A stretch of DNA of 64,000 nucleotides from Colwellia piezophila ATCC BAA-637 (GTDB lineage: Bacteria; Pseudomonadota; Gammaproteobacteria; Enterobacterales; Alteromonadaceae): the NCBI RefSeq assembly GCF_000378625.1, contig NZ_KB905171.1, forward strand, positions 158,415 to 222,414, written 5' to 3'. Positions within the stretch are counted from its first letter, which is position 1. Each line of letters opens with the position of its first letter. Of this stretch, positions 1 through 9,889 are shown one piece after another. A model generated the notes under the pieces. That model worked only from the letters and a program-made list of their open reading frames with translations. It was not told the origin of the DNA and made no database searches. A program made the position numbers and the translations under genes.

Positions 1-1364
1 TATGGATTCAAGACTGGGCAAAAGAGCTTGGTTTAGCCATTAAAGAAGATGCTGTGGGTAATTTAATTATTAAAAAACCCGCCACTGTTGGTATGGAAGA
101 TCTTAAAGGTGTTATTTTACAAGCGCATATGGATATGGTGCCGCAAAAAAATAACGATACTGACCATGACTTCCTTACGGATCCAATCAAACCTTATATT
201 ATTGAGTCAGGTGATTGGGTTACTGCACAAGGGACAACCTTAGGTGCAGACAATGGTGTCGGCTTAGCTTCTGCACTAGCCGTATTAGCGAGCAATGATA
301 TTCCTCACGGACCACTAGAAGTATTAGTAACGATTGATGAAGAAGCAGGTATGACCGGAGCCTTTGGTTTGGAAGCGGGTTGGCTCGACGGTGATATTCT
401 AATCAACACCGATTCTGAGCAAGAAGGTGAAGTGTATATGGGTTGTGCCGGTGGTATTGACGGTAATGCCAATTTCCCACTCAATTTTGAAGCTGTTCCT
501 AACGATTATCAAGCCTTTAACCTATCTATTTCTGGCTTAAAAGGTGGCCATTCTGGTGTTGATATTCATACTGGTCGTGCTAACGCTAATAAATTATTAG
601 TCCGTTTTTTATTAAACGCCAGTGATGATTTTGACATCAACTTAACTGAACTTAATGGCGGTAGCTTAAGAAATGCGATACCTCGTGAAGCCAATGCCAG
701 TTTTGTTATTGCTAAAGATAAAGTCGAGGTTTTAAAGGCAGCCTTAGCTAGCTATTTAGCAACGATTAGAGCCAATCTCGGCGCTATTGAAACAGATATC
801 GATATGTTATTGATTTCACCTGAAGATTTTGAAAGGTGTTGGACTAAAGCAACTCAATCCGCAATTTTACGTGCGCTGAACGCCTGTCCTAACGGTGTCA
901 TGCGGATGAGTGATGATATTGAAGGTATAGTTGAAACATCCCTTAACCTGGGTGTTATCCATACTCGTGGTAATAAGCTTAATGCGATGGTATTAATTCG
1001 TAGTTTACATGATGATGGTCGCTTAGAAACTCAACGCACCGTACAATCGGTTTTTGAACTCGCAGGCGCTAGCGTAGTCTTCTCTGGAGCTTATCCAGGT
1101 TGGAAACCTAATGCCGATTCAGCCATTATGCAGACGGTACGAGACACTTATCAGAGTATCTTTAATAAGGTGCCTGCCGTCATGGTAATTCATGCGGGGC
1201 TAGAATGTGGTTTATTCAAAACGGCCTATCCGCATTGGGATATGGTGTCTATTGGGCCAACGATTAATTTCCCACATTCACCTGATGAAAAAATTGAAAT
1301 TGCCACCGTGGAACAATATTGGCAATTACTCGTCGCTGTTCTCGCTAACATCCCAAAGAAGTAA
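1..1364 (+). CDS. pepD: Aminoacyl-histidine dipeptidase (cytosolic non-specific dipeptidase), 5' truncated by window edge
   Basis: An M20-family zinc dipeptidase that hydrolyses Xaa-His and other dipeptides in the cytoplasm. The frame is open from base 3 (reading WIQDWAKELGL), so the true start lies before the window and the GTG at 54 is only an internal codon. Visible motifs in order are QAHMDMVP (metal His and catalytic Asp), LGADNGVG (bridging Asp), TIDEEAGMTG (general-base Glu pair), INTDSEQEG, HAGLECGLF and NFPHSPDE (last metal His). All M20 metal and catalytic positions visible here look intact. It converges on the GGDEF gene with only 13 bases between stop codons and no obvious hairpin. 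The family assignment is secure; only the first part is missing. Confidence 0.95.
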   Translation, partial: WIQDWAKELGLAIKEDAVGNLIIKKPATVGMEDLKGVILQAHMDMVPQKNNDTDHDFLTDPIKPYIIESGDWVTAQGTTLGADNGVGLASALAVLASNDIPHGPLEVLVTIDEEAGMTGAFGLEAGWLDGDILINTDSEQEGEVYMGCAGGIDGNANFPLNFEAVPNDYQAFNLSISGLKGGHSGVDIHTGRANANKLLVRFLLNASDDFDINLTELNGGSLRNAIPREANASFVIAKDKVEVLKAALASYLATIRANLGAIETDIDMLLISPEDFERCWTKATQSAILRALNACPNGVMRMSDDIEGIVETSLNLGVIHTRGNKLNAMVLIRSLHDDGRLETQRTVQSVFELAGASVVFSGAYPGWKPNADSAIMQTVRDTYQSIFNKVPAVMVIHAGLECGLFKTAYPHWDMVSIGPTINFPHSPDEKIEIATVEQYWQLLVAVLANIPKK

Positions 1365-1377
1365 ATACCGATTGTGA

Positions 1378-2475
1378 TTAAATACAAGCTGATAACTTGG
1401 TGTTATCCGCTTGTATACTTGTTGTAACCACCCTATTTCTTCCGAAATATTTTGCTTGATAAAGCGATTGATCTGCCAATTCATAGGCCTTCTTTACCGA
1501 AACGCCTTGTGTAGTATTAATTAAGAGTAAGCCTACTGATACTGTAATTCGTTGGTTGATAGTACAATGCTGATCCAATTTTTCTACTGCCTCCCTAACC
1601 CCTTCAATTAATTTCAGCGCACTTTCTTCATTTTTCACTTGGTATATCAAGGCAAACTCCTCACCTCCTAACCGAAAAGCAGCATCATTACCGCGCCTCA
1701 TTTGTGCTTTTAATAAATTGGCTAAAGCGACCAAAGCAATATCACCCGCGGGATGGCCAAAGCTATCATTATATTTTTTAAAATGATCAATATCTAAAAT
1801 AGCCAGTGCTAATAACTCTTGCCCCCTATTAGCACTGCTCATTTGTTGAGACAACATTTCATCAAAATGACGCCGATTAAATAGGCCTGTTAACGCATCC
1901 ATTTTGGTGAGTTTCTCCAACATGTTTTTTGCCGTAATAAGCTTTTCGAGCGTTCTCGAAATTAACATTTCGACCAAATAAGTAAAGAACAACATGAATA
2001 AAGACACCATAGTAAACCGCACAAACTCCATCATGGTTAAAGTAATACCGGTGAATGAAAACAGTAAAACGAGTAGTGTCATTAAGTAAACAATCGATAT
2101 TTTTAAACCCGCTTTATGACCGTATAACGACACCACTAATAAAATATATAGAAATGACCAAATGGGGGTGTATTCTTGACCACGGTTTAAATACACAACC
2201 ATTAAAACACCCAATGCTAATAGGTGTAAGACTATATGCGACGCATATTTACGTAGGCTACTAGGTAAAAAGAATACCCCTGACATGACTAAGAATAAGC
2301 TAAACGTCAGATAAAACGTGGCAGTATTGCTGTAAATAAAGTTGGCGAAGACTAAAAAAAAGAGCAGAATAAACGCAAGTAATAAAATAAATTTACTGGT
2401 GATTTTTTTTAGATAATCGGCACTTTCAATATCCTTATCTAATTGTAAGTAGCGCTTAAGCCAGTTTTTCATCAT
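1378..2475 (-). CDS. Membrane-bound GGDEF diguanylate cyclase
   Basis: A predicted c-di-GMP synthase. Residues about 25-175 form roughly six hydrophobic segments, giving a membrane sensor of no recognised named family. Then come a short coiled linker and a GGDEF domain (about 190-350). The active-site loop reads RLGGEEF, and an RGND sequence five residues upstream fits the RxxD inhibitory I-site, so product feedback is expected. The substrate region LDIDHFKKYNDSFGHPAGD is intact. The start has tandem ATG codons just after an AGGG, so the second ATG (2472) is equally plausible. It appears to be a single gene. The signal sensed is unknown. Confidence 0.9.
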   Translation of the reverse strand: MMKNWLKRYLQLDKDIESADYLKKITSKFILLLAFILLFFLVFANFIYSNTATFYLTFSLFLVMSGVFFLPSSLRKYASHIVLHLLALGVLMVVYLNRGQEYTPIWSFLYILLVVSLYGHKAGLKISIVYLMTLLVLLFSFTGITLTMMEFVRFTMVSLFMLFFTYLVEMLISRTLEKLITAKNMLEKLTKMDALTGLFNRRHFDEMLSQQMSSANRGQELLALAILDIDHFKKYNDSFGHPAGDIALVALANLLKAQMRRGNDAAFRLGGEEFALIYQVKNEESALKLIEGVREAVEKLDQHCTINQRITVSVGLLLINTTQGVSVKKAYELADQSLYQAKYFGRNRVVTTSIQADNTKLSACI

Positions 2476-2731
2476 CCCTAATCCAAAATATCAGGTAAAA
2501 TATTTTTCAGTCTATCATAGAATTTTATAATCCGTGCTGCTTTATGCTTAATTTTTGTACAGAGTAATGGCCATTTACTCTCGCAGGGGTCTCTTAAGTG
2601 GACTTTTGTGAAAATAACAATACAGCTATCTAGACTGACCAAACCGAGTATCTCCTTAGTAAAGCTAACTATCATTTGTTATTCACTTTTTTTACGTTAG
2701 AATGGGAAATCATTAATCAGGATACCTTGTT

Positions 2732-3382
2732 ATGATTCAGCCAGATAAAATAATAATAGCTGACGATCACCCCTTATTTAGACAAGCTTTATTAGGGACT
2801 TTAAAGAGCAAATTAACGCAGACTTCATGGCTTGAAGCACAAACTATTGCGGAGTTAGAGCAACAACTTACCGACAATAATGATAGTGACTTGTTGTTAC
2901 TGGATTTAAACATCCCTGGCGCTCATGGCTTTAATACCCTAATCCATGTACGCAATCATTTTCCACAAATTCCTGTGGTGATCGTATCCGCTCACGAAGA
3001 TCATGACACCATCAGCAAGGCCATGGAATATGGTGCTGCTGGCTTTGTGCCTAAATCAACACCAGTAGATGATATTTATTCTGCTATTGTTTCGGTGTTA
3101 TCAGGCAACCTCTGGCTGCCCGCTTCTTTTGAACACCGGACAAATGACAATAGTAAAAGCAACATTGCTGAGCGCGTTGCTAGTTTAACTCAGCAACAAT
3201 ACCGTATCTTAATGATGTTTGCCCAAGGTATGCTAAATAAACAAATTGCTTACGATCTAAATGTTTCAGAAGCGACTATTAAAGCCCATGCTACGGCAAT
3301 ATTTAGAAAACTCGATGTGCGCAACCGCACGCAAGCAGTTATTACCATTGCTAAGTTAGATTTATCAGAGGCAGCCTTTTAA
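2732..3382 (+). CDS. NarL/FixJ-type response regulator (REC + LuxR HTH)
   Basis: A two-component transcription regulator of 216 residues. The receiver domain (1-120) has the acidic pair in IIADDHPLF, the phospho-acceptor Asp in LLLLDLNIPG and the conserved Lys in GFVPKS. The C-terminal LuxR-type HTH (about 150-210) includes KQIAYDLNVSEATIKAHATA. No histidine kinase is adjacent, so it is an orphan in this window. It is followed by a strong hairpin at 3433-3470. Its target genes cannot be told from the sequence. Such orphans in marine gammaproteobacteria are common. Confidence 0.92.
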   Translation: MIQPDKIIIADDHPLFRQALLGTLKSKLTQTSWLEAQTIAELEQQLTDNNDSDLLLLDLNIPGAHGFNTLIHVRNHFPQIPVVIVSAHEDHDTISKAMEYGAAGFVPKSTPVDDIYSAIVSVLSGNLWLPASFEHRTNDNSKSNIAERVASLTQQQYRILMMFAQGMLNKQIAYDLNVSEATIKAHATAIFRKLDVRNRTQAVITIAKLDLSEAAF

Positions 3383-3432
3383 TAAAGTTAATAAATTTCG
3401 CTGCGATAGATGTTTTCTTGATGACTGGTACA

Positions 3433-3470
3433 AAAAAGCACGTCAATGATCGCTCATGGACGTGCTTTTT
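3433..3470. terminator. Bidirectional Rho-independent terminator
   Basis: Twelve-base perfect inverted repeat (AAAAAGCACGTC, 3433-3444, and its complement, 3459-3470) with a 14-base loop. A-tract and T-tract flanks make it usable on either strand. It ends the response-regulator transcript. Confidence 0.85.
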
Positions 3471-3625
3471 CAGTTTTATAGCTTACAGTAAACGGATTAA
3501 ATATTTGACCAATACCAAGTCCATTAAGTTAGTTCCCACTCAGAGCTTGCCAGCGGTTTGAAAATAAATAATCAAATCCAAGGCTTGTGATTGAGCACAA
3601 CGCAGGAGTTATTTATTTAGACCCT

Positions 3626-4357
3626 TTAGATGAAGGCAAAAGCATCAGCATACATATGCTCTAGCAAAGCACCATGCTCAACGAAATCACTCCGAATAGC
3701 GCCAACCATGTCAAATCGACCGGCTAAATAAATATCATAAGCTTCAAAGCTGGTAATGTCATGCATAGCGGCTTGATGAACTAGACCGGTTCTACCTTGC
3801 CAAGGCTTGGAGCTATCTTCGTTCACGTTTTCACTAATATTTTCCACTACCGGAATAAAGCTAGCATTGGGTAATTTTTCAATAGTCGCAATAGTCTTTT
3901 CTAGTTCATAGACAGCACGTTCTTCACGTAAGCCCCAATAGACTATAATATGACGCTGTGACTTTTGCTCAGCTAAATACTCAAACATTGATTTGATGTA
4001 AGAAAATCCTGTACCACCGGCAAGTAATAGCAATGGTCGTTCACTTTCAGTACGTAATTGCGCATGACCTAGCGGTATTTCAATGGTTACTGCTGCACCA
4101 CTGACATGACTTGCTTTAATACGCTCAATCACTTGCATAGCGTAGCTATCAGCAATAAAAGCGCCTATTTGCAATTCTATTAAGTCACTATTTGGAGAGC
4201 TGGCAATTGAAAAAGGACGTTTGTCCTCGTCACTCATAACGAAGTTCAAATATTGACCGGCAACAAAATCTACTTTTTCATTTGGTTGTAATATTACTTT
4301 GTACACATGAGACGTTAACGATGATAACGACTGTATTTGACAACTAATTGTCTTCAT
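3626..4357 (-). CDS. fre: NAD(P)H-flavin reductase
   Basis: A ferredoxin-reductase-like flavin reductase (243 residues) that reduces free FMN/FAD with NAD(P)H. The N-terminal FAD-binding barrel carries RPFSIASSP (about 67-75), the flavin contact motif. The C-terminal nucleotide-binding half carries LLLLAGGTGFSYIKSM, the pyridine-nucleotide loop typical of Fre. Length matches E. coli Fre (233). It lies downstream of ubiD in the same orientation, an arrangement also seen in enterobacteria, where the neighbours were once thought to act together in ubiquinone synthesis. The 334-base gap from ubiD suggests its own promoter. Confidence 0.93.
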   Translation of the reverse strand: MKTISCQIQSLSSLTSHVYKVILQPNEKVDFVAGQYLNFVMSDEDKRPFSIASSPNSDLIELQIGAFIADSYAMQVIERIKASHVSGAAVTIEIPLGHAQLRTESERPLLLLAGGTGFSYIKSMFEYLAEQKSQRHIIVYWGLREERAVYELEKTIATIEKLPNASFIPVVENISENVNEDSSKPWQGRTGLVHQAAMHDITSFEAYDIYLAGRFDMVGAIRSDFVEHGALLEHMYADAFAFI

Positions 4358-4691
4358 TCTTTAACCTTTCTACTTTATTGGTAATTTATCATGATGTATA
4401 TACCCATTACCATTCAAAGTGCAGGATTTCAGTGGGAATTTAAATGACTTTAGGCAAGGAAAATAATTTCATCATAGTTACTCTATGGTTTGATTATTTA
4501 ACGCTGTATAAAGTCACTTAAAACCCATCGATGAAGTGCTTGAACAACATCACTTCATCGTTGCTGTGACTTATAATGGAACAACCATTATTTCATCACA
4601 GCGCCTTGAATTGAAATTGCTCAAGCACTCTGAAACCTACATCTTGATTGATAACGGGTATATACCGCGTACCATGAGGGTCTAATGTAAC
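4358..4691. other. 334-base intergenic region between fre and ubiD
   Basis: No ORF is supported. The region holds several imperfect inverted stretches, including a TGAAGTGCTTGAACAACATCACTTCA stem-loop near 4530-4556 and a repeat at 4619-4658 that recurs inverted beyond ubiD. The fre promoter should lie close to 4358 but no confident consensus is visible. Confidence 0.5.
4619..4658 (-). repeat. Interspersed intergenic repeat, copy 1
   Basis: About 40 bases, near-identical in reverse complement to 6204-6246 on the other side of ubiD. Shared core: TCAAGCACTCTGAA, a short variable spacer, then ATCTTGATTGATAACGGG. It is extragenic, like the REP-type families of this group. Confidence 0.7.
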
Positions 4692-6173
4692 TTATAGAAT
4701 ATCTAACTCATCCCACAGTTCATCAACTTGGTCTTTAATTTCCTGGGTCATCTCAATCGGCTCACCCCATTCACGATCTGTTTCACCAGGCCATTTATTA
4801 GTGGCATCGAGGCCCATTTTAGAACCTAACCCTGAAACAGGTGAGGCAAAATCAAGGTAATCAATGGGCGTATTTTCTATCAATACAGTATCACGACTCG
4901 GATCCATTCTTGTGGTCATCGCCCAGATAACGTCTTTCCAATCTCTGGCATTGATATCGTCATCACAGACTATAACAAACTTGGTGTACATAAATTGCCG
5001 TAAGAATGACCAAACACCCATCATTACTACCTTAGCGTGACCGGCATATTGCTTTTTAATAGTGACAATAGCAAGGCGATAAGAGCAACCTTCTGGCGGT
5101 AAATAAAAGTCCTGAATTTCAGGGAATTGCTTTTGCAAAATAGGCACAAATACTTCATTAAGGGCAACACCTAAGATGGCAGGTTCATCAGGTGGCCTAC
5201 CGGTATAAGTACTATGATAGATAGCATCTTTGCGCATAGTGATATGTGTTACTGTCATCACTGGAAAACTATCCACTTCATTGTAATAACCAGTATGATC
5301 GCCATAAGGCCCTTCTGGCGCCATTTCATCGGGGTCTAAATAGCCCTCCAAAATTATTTCAGCGCTAGCGGGAACTTCTAAATCATTACTTATAGATTTA
5401 GCCACTTGTGTTTTAGCACCACGTAATAGACCGGCGAAAGCATATTCCGATAGCGTATCGGGTACTGGCGTTACTGCGCCTAAAATAGTGGCGGGATCGG
5501 CACCTAAGGCAACAGACACAGGGTATTTCTCGCCTGGATTTTCTTTTTTGAATTCTTGAAAATCAAGTGCGCCGCCACGATGTGATAACCATCGCATAAT
5601 GACTTTATTTTTACTGAGTACTTGCTGACGGTAAATACCGAGATTTTGGCGCTCTTTATGAGGTCCTCGAGTAATGGTAAGCCCCCAAGTAATGAGTGGT
5701 GCAACATCACCAGGCCAACAAGTTTGTACTGGCAATTTGGTCAAATCAACGTCATCACCAGATAAAACTATTTGCTGACACAATGGCTTCTTGATGACCT
5801 TTACTGGCATATTTAATACTTGTTTATACACAGGTATTTTACTTAGCGCATCACGGAAACCTTTTGGTGGCTCAGGCTCTTTAAGCATAGCCAGTAACTT
5901 ACCAACATCGCGTAAAGCAGCAACATTTTTTTGGCCCATGGCTAGAGCAACCCTGTCAGGGGTACCAAAAAGGTTGGTAAGTACCGGCATACTGTGCGGC
6001 TTACCATTTTTATCGACTGCATTTTCAAAAAGTAATGCCGGCCCTTTCGCTTTAAGCGTTCTATCGCTAATCTCTGTCATTGCTAAATGAGTAGATATTG
6101 GCTGAGTGATACGCTTAAGCTGGCCTATTTTTTCAAGCTGACTAATAAAGTCTCTTAAATCACTGTATTTCAT
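4692..6173 (-). CDS. ubiD: 4-hydroxy-3-polyprenylbenzoate decarboxylase
   Basis: A prenylated-FMN-dependent decarboxylase of ubiquinone biosynthesis. It is 493 residues against 497 in E. coli UbiD. Family signatures include [14 protein letters not shown] at the N-terminus, the glycine-rich [17 protein letters not shown] segment (about 290-306) carrying acidic active-site residues, and [13 protein letters not shown] toward the C-terminus. The ATG start at 6173 gives the usual UbiD N-terminus. The prFMN supplier UbiX is not in the window. A copy of an intergenic repeat lies on each side. The family call is secure. Confidence 0.96.
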   Translation of the reverse strand: MKYSDLRDFISQLEKIGQLKRITQPISTHLAMTEISDRTLKAKGPALLFENAVDKNGKPHSMPVLTNLFGTPDRVALAMGQKNVAALRDVGKLLAMLKEPEPPKGFRDALSKIPVYKQVLNMPVKVIKKPLCQQIVLSGDDVDLTKLPVQTCWPGDVAPLITWGLTITRGPHKERQNLGIYRQQVLSKNKVIMRWLSHRGGALDFQEFKKENPGEKYPVSVALGADPATILGAVTPVPDTLSEYAFAGLLRGAKTQVAKSISNDLEVPASAEIILEGYLDPDEMAPEGPYGDHTGYYNEVDSFPVMTVTHITMRKDAIYHSTYTGRPPDEPAILGVALNEVFVPILQKQFPEIQDFYLPPEGCSYRLAIVTIKKQYAGHAKVVMMGVWSFLRQFMYTKFVIVCDDDINARDWKDVIWAMTTRMDPSRDTVLIENTPIDYLDFASPVSGLGSKMGLDATNKWPGETDREWGEPIEMTQEIKDQVDELWDELDIL

Positions 6174-6203
6174 CTAAGTTACCAGTAAGAGGTAAGGTAC
6201 TAT

Positions 6204-6261
6204 AGCCGTTATCAATCAAGATGCGGGGTTCAGAGTGCTTGAGCACTTTGATTGATAGCGG
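6204..6261 (+). repeat. Interspersed intergenic repeat, copy 2, with hairpin
   Basis: 6204-6246 matches the reverse complement of 4619-4658. This copy is complete and forms a hairpin: CCGTTATCAATCAA (6206-6219) pairs with TTGATTGATAGCGG (6248-6261) with one wobble. It sits between rho and ubiD, just downstream of the rho terminator. Confidence 0.7.
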
Positions 6262-6274
6262 GTATGAGATAAAA

Positions 6275-6297
6275 AAACCAGTCATTAGACTGGTTTT
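6275..6297 (-). terminator. rho terminator
   Basis: AACCAGTC (6278-6285) pairs with GACTGGTT around ATTA, flanked by an A-run on the plus strand, which is a T-run for the minus-strand rho transcript. Confidence 0.75.
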
Positions 6298-6329
6298 CAT
6301 TAATTAAGGTTGAGCTATAAATAAAGCGA

Positions 6330-7589
6330 TTATTTACGCTTCATTGAATCAAAGAACTCATCATTAGTTTTAGTCATGGCCAATTTATCGATAAGGAACT
6401 CAATGGCACCAACTTCATCCATTTCATGAACAACCTTACGTAGAACCCACATTTTTTGTAATTCAGCAGGCTTAGTAATAAGCTCTTCACGACGAGTACC
6501 ACTGCGATTAATGTTAATTGCTGGGAAAACGCGTTTTTCAGAAATTTTCCGTGACAGGTGTAATTCCATATTACCTGTACCTTTAAATTCTTCGTAGATA
6601 ACTTCGTCCATTTTAGAGCCCGTTTCAACTAGCGCTGTCGCGATAATTGTTAAGCTACCACCTTCTTCGATGTTACGTGCTGCACCAAAGAAACGTTTTG
6701 GACGATGTAAAGCATTAGCATCAACACCACCAGATAGAATTTTACCTGACGAAGGAATAACTGTGTTGTAAGCACGGGCTAAACGGGTAATCGAATCAAG
6801 TAAAATGACCACGTCTTTTTTATGTTCAACTAAACGTTTTGCTTTCTCAATGACCATTTCTGCCACTTGTACGTGACGACTTGCTGGTTCATCAAAGGTA
6901 GAAGCAATAACTTCACCTTTCACCAAGCGCTGCATTTCAGTTACTTCTTCTGGACGCTCATCAATTAATAATACCATTAGCTCGGCATCAGGATAATTAT
7001 GGGCAATGCTTTGTGCAATATTTTGTAATAATAAGGTTTTACCGGCTTTTGGCGGCGCAACAATTAAACCACGTTGGCCTTTACCAATGGGTGACGCTAA
7101 ATCAATAACACGAGCGGTAATATCTTCTGTTGAACCATTACCACGTTCCATGATGAAGCGATCGGTTGGATGAATCGGGGTTAAGTTTTCAAATAATATC
7201 TTATTACGGGTATTTTCTGGGCGATCAAAGTTAACTTCAGTCACCTTTAATAGAGCGAAGTAACGCTCGCCTTTTTTCGGTGAACGAATTTTACCTTGGA
7301 TGGTATCACCCGTGCGCATACTAAAGCGGCGAATTTGGCTTGGTGATACATAAATGTCATCTGGCCCAGCTAAATATGAAGAGTCTGCTGAGCGTAAAAA
7401 GCCAAAACCATCTTGTAAAATCTCTAAAACACCGCCACCGAAAATATCATTATCACCTTCAGCATGTGCTTTTAAAATAGCAAAAATTATGTCTTGCTTG
7501 CGTGTTCTAGCTAGGTTGTCAAGCTTCATTTCCTCAGCAAGATTGACCAATTCATTAATGGATTTTTCTTTTAGTTCGGTAAGGTTCAT
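6330..7589 (-). CDS. rho: Transcription termination factor Rho
   Basis: An RNA-dependent hexameric helicase that ends transcription. It has 419 residues, the same as E. coli Rho. Residues 1-47 are the Rho N-terminal helical domain and about 50-120 the RNA-binding OB fold (GFGFLRS). The RecA-like motor follows, with Walker [15 protein letters not shown] (about 178-191), [12 protein letters not shown], and Walker [18 protein letters not shown]. The Q-loop and R-loop region [14 protein letters not shown] is intact. A 247-base leader precedes it after trxA, and a terminator separates the two genes, so rho is probably transcribed alone. Its leader is a likely site of autoregulation, as known for E. 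coli rho. Confidence 0.97.
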   Translation of the reverse strand: MNLTELKEKSINELVNLAEEMKLDNLARTRKQDIIFAILKAHAEGDNDIFGGGVLEILQDGFGFLRSADSSYLAGPDDIYVSPSQIRRFSMRTGDTIQGKIRSPKKGERYFALLKVTEVNFDRPENTRNKILFENLTPIHPTDRFIMERGNGSTEDITARVIDLASPIGKGQRGLIVAPPKAGKTLLLQNIAQSIAHNYPDAELMVLLIDERPEEVTEMQRLVKGEVIASTFDEPASRHVQVAEMVIEKAKRLVEHKKDVVILLDSITRLARAYNTVIPSSGKILSGGVDANALHRPKRFFGAARNIEEGGSLTIIATALVETGSKMDEVIYEEFKGTGNMELHLSRKISEKRVFPAININRSGTRREELITKPAELQKMWVLRKVVHEMDEVGAIEFLIDKLAMTKTNDEFFDSMKRK

Positions 7590-7784
7590 AGGGGGTTTCT
7601 TAAACTATTTTAAGTGATAGTGCCTTCGGCGATTGCCGACACAAGTGTATGTTAAATGTATTTGTTACAATAAGAATAGAGATAAAGAGATGCTATTTTG
7701 TACTCAGGGGCTAAATTTAGCACTAAAATCTGATTAGGTAAAGGCTGAATAAAAATGTAAGTGGAAATTTTCTCTGTTAAAAAT

Positions 7785-7822
7785 AAAAAGCCTGCGAACT
7801 TAACTGGCAGTTATCAGGCTTT
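7785..7822 (-). terminator. trxA terminator
   Basis: AAAAAGCCTG ... CAGGCTTTT stem separated by about 19 bases, immediately downstream of the trxA stop on the minus strand. Confidence 0.7.
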
Positions 7823-7836
7823 TCTAATTTTAAAAC

Positions 7837-8163
7837 TTACAAATTTTTATCTAAAAACTCTTTTAATTGAGTTTTTGATAGTGCGCCCACTTTAGTGTCG
7901 GCGATTTCACCATCTTTAAACAATAGTAATGTTGGAATACCACGTACACCATACTTAGGTGGTGTCACTGAGTTTTGGTCGATGTTTAATTTACCAACAG
8001 TTACCTTACCATCATATTCAATGGCAATGTCGTCAAGTACTGGGGCAATCATTTTACATGGACCACACCATTCAGCCCAGAAATCAACTAATACTAGACC
8101 CGATGCTTTTAATACATCTGCTTCAAAACTATCATCAGTTAGCTGAACAATTTTATCACTCAT
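7837..8163 (-). CDS. trxA: Thioredoxin 1
   Basis: A 108-residue cytoplasmic disulfide reductase. The redox motif is [18 protein letters not shown] (Cys-Gly-Pro-Cys, near residues 33-36). The cis-Pro loop [11 protein letters not shown] and the FKDGE turn are conserved. Length equals E. coli TrxA (109). The start is supported by an upstream CGGAGAAT on the minus strand. It lies next to rho and divergent from rhlB, the same neighbourhood as in E. coli. A good -10 (TATAAT) lies upstream at 8238-8243. Confidence 0.97.
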   Translation of the reverse strand: MSDKIVQLTDDSFEADVLKASGLVLVDFWAEWCGPCKMIAPVLDDIAIEYDGKVTVGKLNIDQNSVTPPKYGVRGIPTLLLFKDGEIADTKVGALSKTQLKEFLDKNL

Positions 8164-8578
8164 TATATTCTCCGTTATGTATGGCGAAAACGCCTTTGTA
8201 TATGTGGTTCTTACTTTACAGTAAGTCCTTTGAAATAATTATACCGTGATTCACTGCTTTTCCCATACTGTTTTATCTAAGATAACTGTTAATAAAGCAG
8301 TAATAGCACTTCTAATAAGTGAGTTTATTTCTCAAAATCATGTCATAGCAGTTTAAAAGGCTTAGATGCCACGTGATTGATGTGATAGCGACGCGACAAG
8401 ATATAACTTATGAGAAAATACCATACGTATTTACCTGACGAACCCTAACCTGCAATCAAAGCCTTGCTTTTAAAGCTTATAATTATCGCTGAGGGTGAAA
8501 TAACTTACCTATATTTGCTATAAAATTTATTTATTTATTAAGCAACTATTTTGATAACAAAAATGTTAAGCTTGCGCC
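8164..8578. other. 415-base divergent region between trxA and rhlB
   Basis: No supportable ORF or RNA gene. It must hold both promoters. The plus-strand side just before rhlB is very AT-rich (8521-8560). No strong Shine-Dalgarno precedes the rhlB ATG. Confidence 0.5.
8238..8243 (-). promoter_or_regulatory. Probable trxA promoter -10 element
   Basis: Minus-strand TATAAT about 75 bases upstream of the trxA start. No clear -35 is seen at 17 bases, so the assignment rests on the -10 alone. Confidence 0.35.
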
Positions 8579-9865
8579 ATGAAAAAATCACACTTAACAG
8601 AAACAAAGTTCGCTGACCTAAATCTTGCTCCGCAAGTAGTGACCGGATTAGAAGCCATGGGCTTCGACTATTGTACGCCTATCCAGGCGATGTCTTTACC
8701 CGTTCTTTTGCAAGGCACAGATATTGCTGGCCAAGCACAAACCGGTGAAGGTAAAACCATTGCTTTTTTAGCTGCTACTTTTCATCACCTGCTTCAAAAA
8801 GAAGCGCCTACACATAACCAACCCCGCGCCTTAATCATGGCACCAACACGTGAATTAGCGATTCAAATTCACCGTGATGCTAAAGAGATGGCAGAAAGCA
8901 CCGGTTTACGTCTTGGTGTTGTATACGGGGGCGAAGGTTATGAAAGTCAACGTTTAGTACTTGAACAAGGTGTTGATATTCTTATTGGCACCTGTGGCAG
9001 ATTACTTGATTACATGAAGCAAGGTGTCTACAACATTTCTAACCTTGAAGTCATCGTACTTGATGAAGCCGATAGAATGTTCGACTTAGGTTTTATTAAA
9101 GATATTCGTTATATGTTTAATAAAATGCCACCGGCAACAGAGCGCTTAAGCATGTTGTTCTCTGCTACTTTATCATTCCGTGTTAAAGAGCTTGCCTTCG
9201 ATCATATGAATGATCCTACCAGTGTTGAAGTTGCTCCTGAGCAAAAAACCAACATTCGTATTAGTGAAGAGCTTTTCTATCCATCTAACGAAGACAAGAT
9301 GTCTTTGTTGCAAACATTGATTGAAGAAGATTGGCCTGAAAAAGCTATTGTTTTTGCAAATACTAAACATGTTTGTGAAAAAGTTTATGATCATCTAGTT
9401 GCCGATAAATTACGTGTTGGCTTATTAACAGGTGATGTACCACAGAAAAAGCGCTTAAGAATTTTAGAGCAATTTACTGAAGGCACAATAGACATTTTAG
9501 TGGCAACTGATGTTGCTGCCCGAGGTTTACACATCCCAAGTGTAACGCATGTTTTCAACTATGATTTACCTGATGATTGTGAAGATTATGTCCATCGAAT
9601 AGGTCGTACTGGCCGCGCTGGTGCAAGCGGTCATGCAATTAGTTTAGCTTGTGAGCAATATGTATTTAATTTACCTGACATAGAGACATATATCGAACAT
9701 TCTCTACCAGTAACTAAGTATGATGAAGATGCTTTATTAACTGACTTACCAAGACCTAAACCACGCCAACGTCGTCATAGACCTGGTGGTAACCGACAAG
9801 GTGGTCGTTCTAATACTCGATCAACAAATCGTAGTGGCAATAGTAATCGCGGTAACCGTAGCTAA
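8579..9865 (+). CDS. rhlB: ATP-dependent RNA helicase RhlB
   Basis: A DEAD-box helicase that unwinds RNA for the degradosome. It has 428 residues (E. coli 421). Motifs in order: Q motif [13 protein letters not shown], Walker A AQTGEGKT (about 56-63, with the RhlB-typical Glu), [24 protein letters not shown] in FSATLSF, then the C-terminal motor with [13 protein letters not shown] and [10 protein letters not shown]. The C-terminal tail is basic and rich in Arg, Gly and Asn (about 390-428), as usual for RNA-binding extensions. The next gene begins 25 bases after the stop, suggesting cotranscription, as with rhlB-gppA in enterobacteria. Confidence 0.95.
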   Translation: MKKSHLTETKFADLNLAPQVVTGLEAMGFDYCTPIQAMSLPVLLQGTDIAGQAQTGEGKTIAFLAATFHHLLQKEAPTHNQPRALIMAPTRELAIQIHRDAKEMAESTGLRLGVVYGGEGYESQRLVLEQGVDILIGTCGRLLDYMKQGVYNISNLEVIVLDEADRMFDLGFIKDIRYMFNKMPPATERLSMLFSATLSFRVKELAFDHMNDPTSVEVAPEQKTNIRISEELFYPSNEDKMSLLQTLIEEDWPEKAIVFANTKHVCEKVYDHLVADKLRVGLLTGDVPQKKRLRILEQFTEGTIDILVATDVAARGLHIPSVTHVFNYDLPDDCEDYVHRIGRTGRAGASGHAISLACEQYVFNLPDIETYIEHSLPVTKYDEDALLTDLPRPKPRQRRHRPGGNRQGGRSNTRSTNRSGNSNRGNRS

Positions 9866-9889
9866 GCAACGCCCGGGTATTAACGCACA

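Noticed and set aside
2478..2675. 65-codon minus-strand ORF upstream of the first GGDEF gene
   Set aside because: No ribosome binding site, odd composition with four cysteines, no recognised family; it probably overlaps the promoter region.
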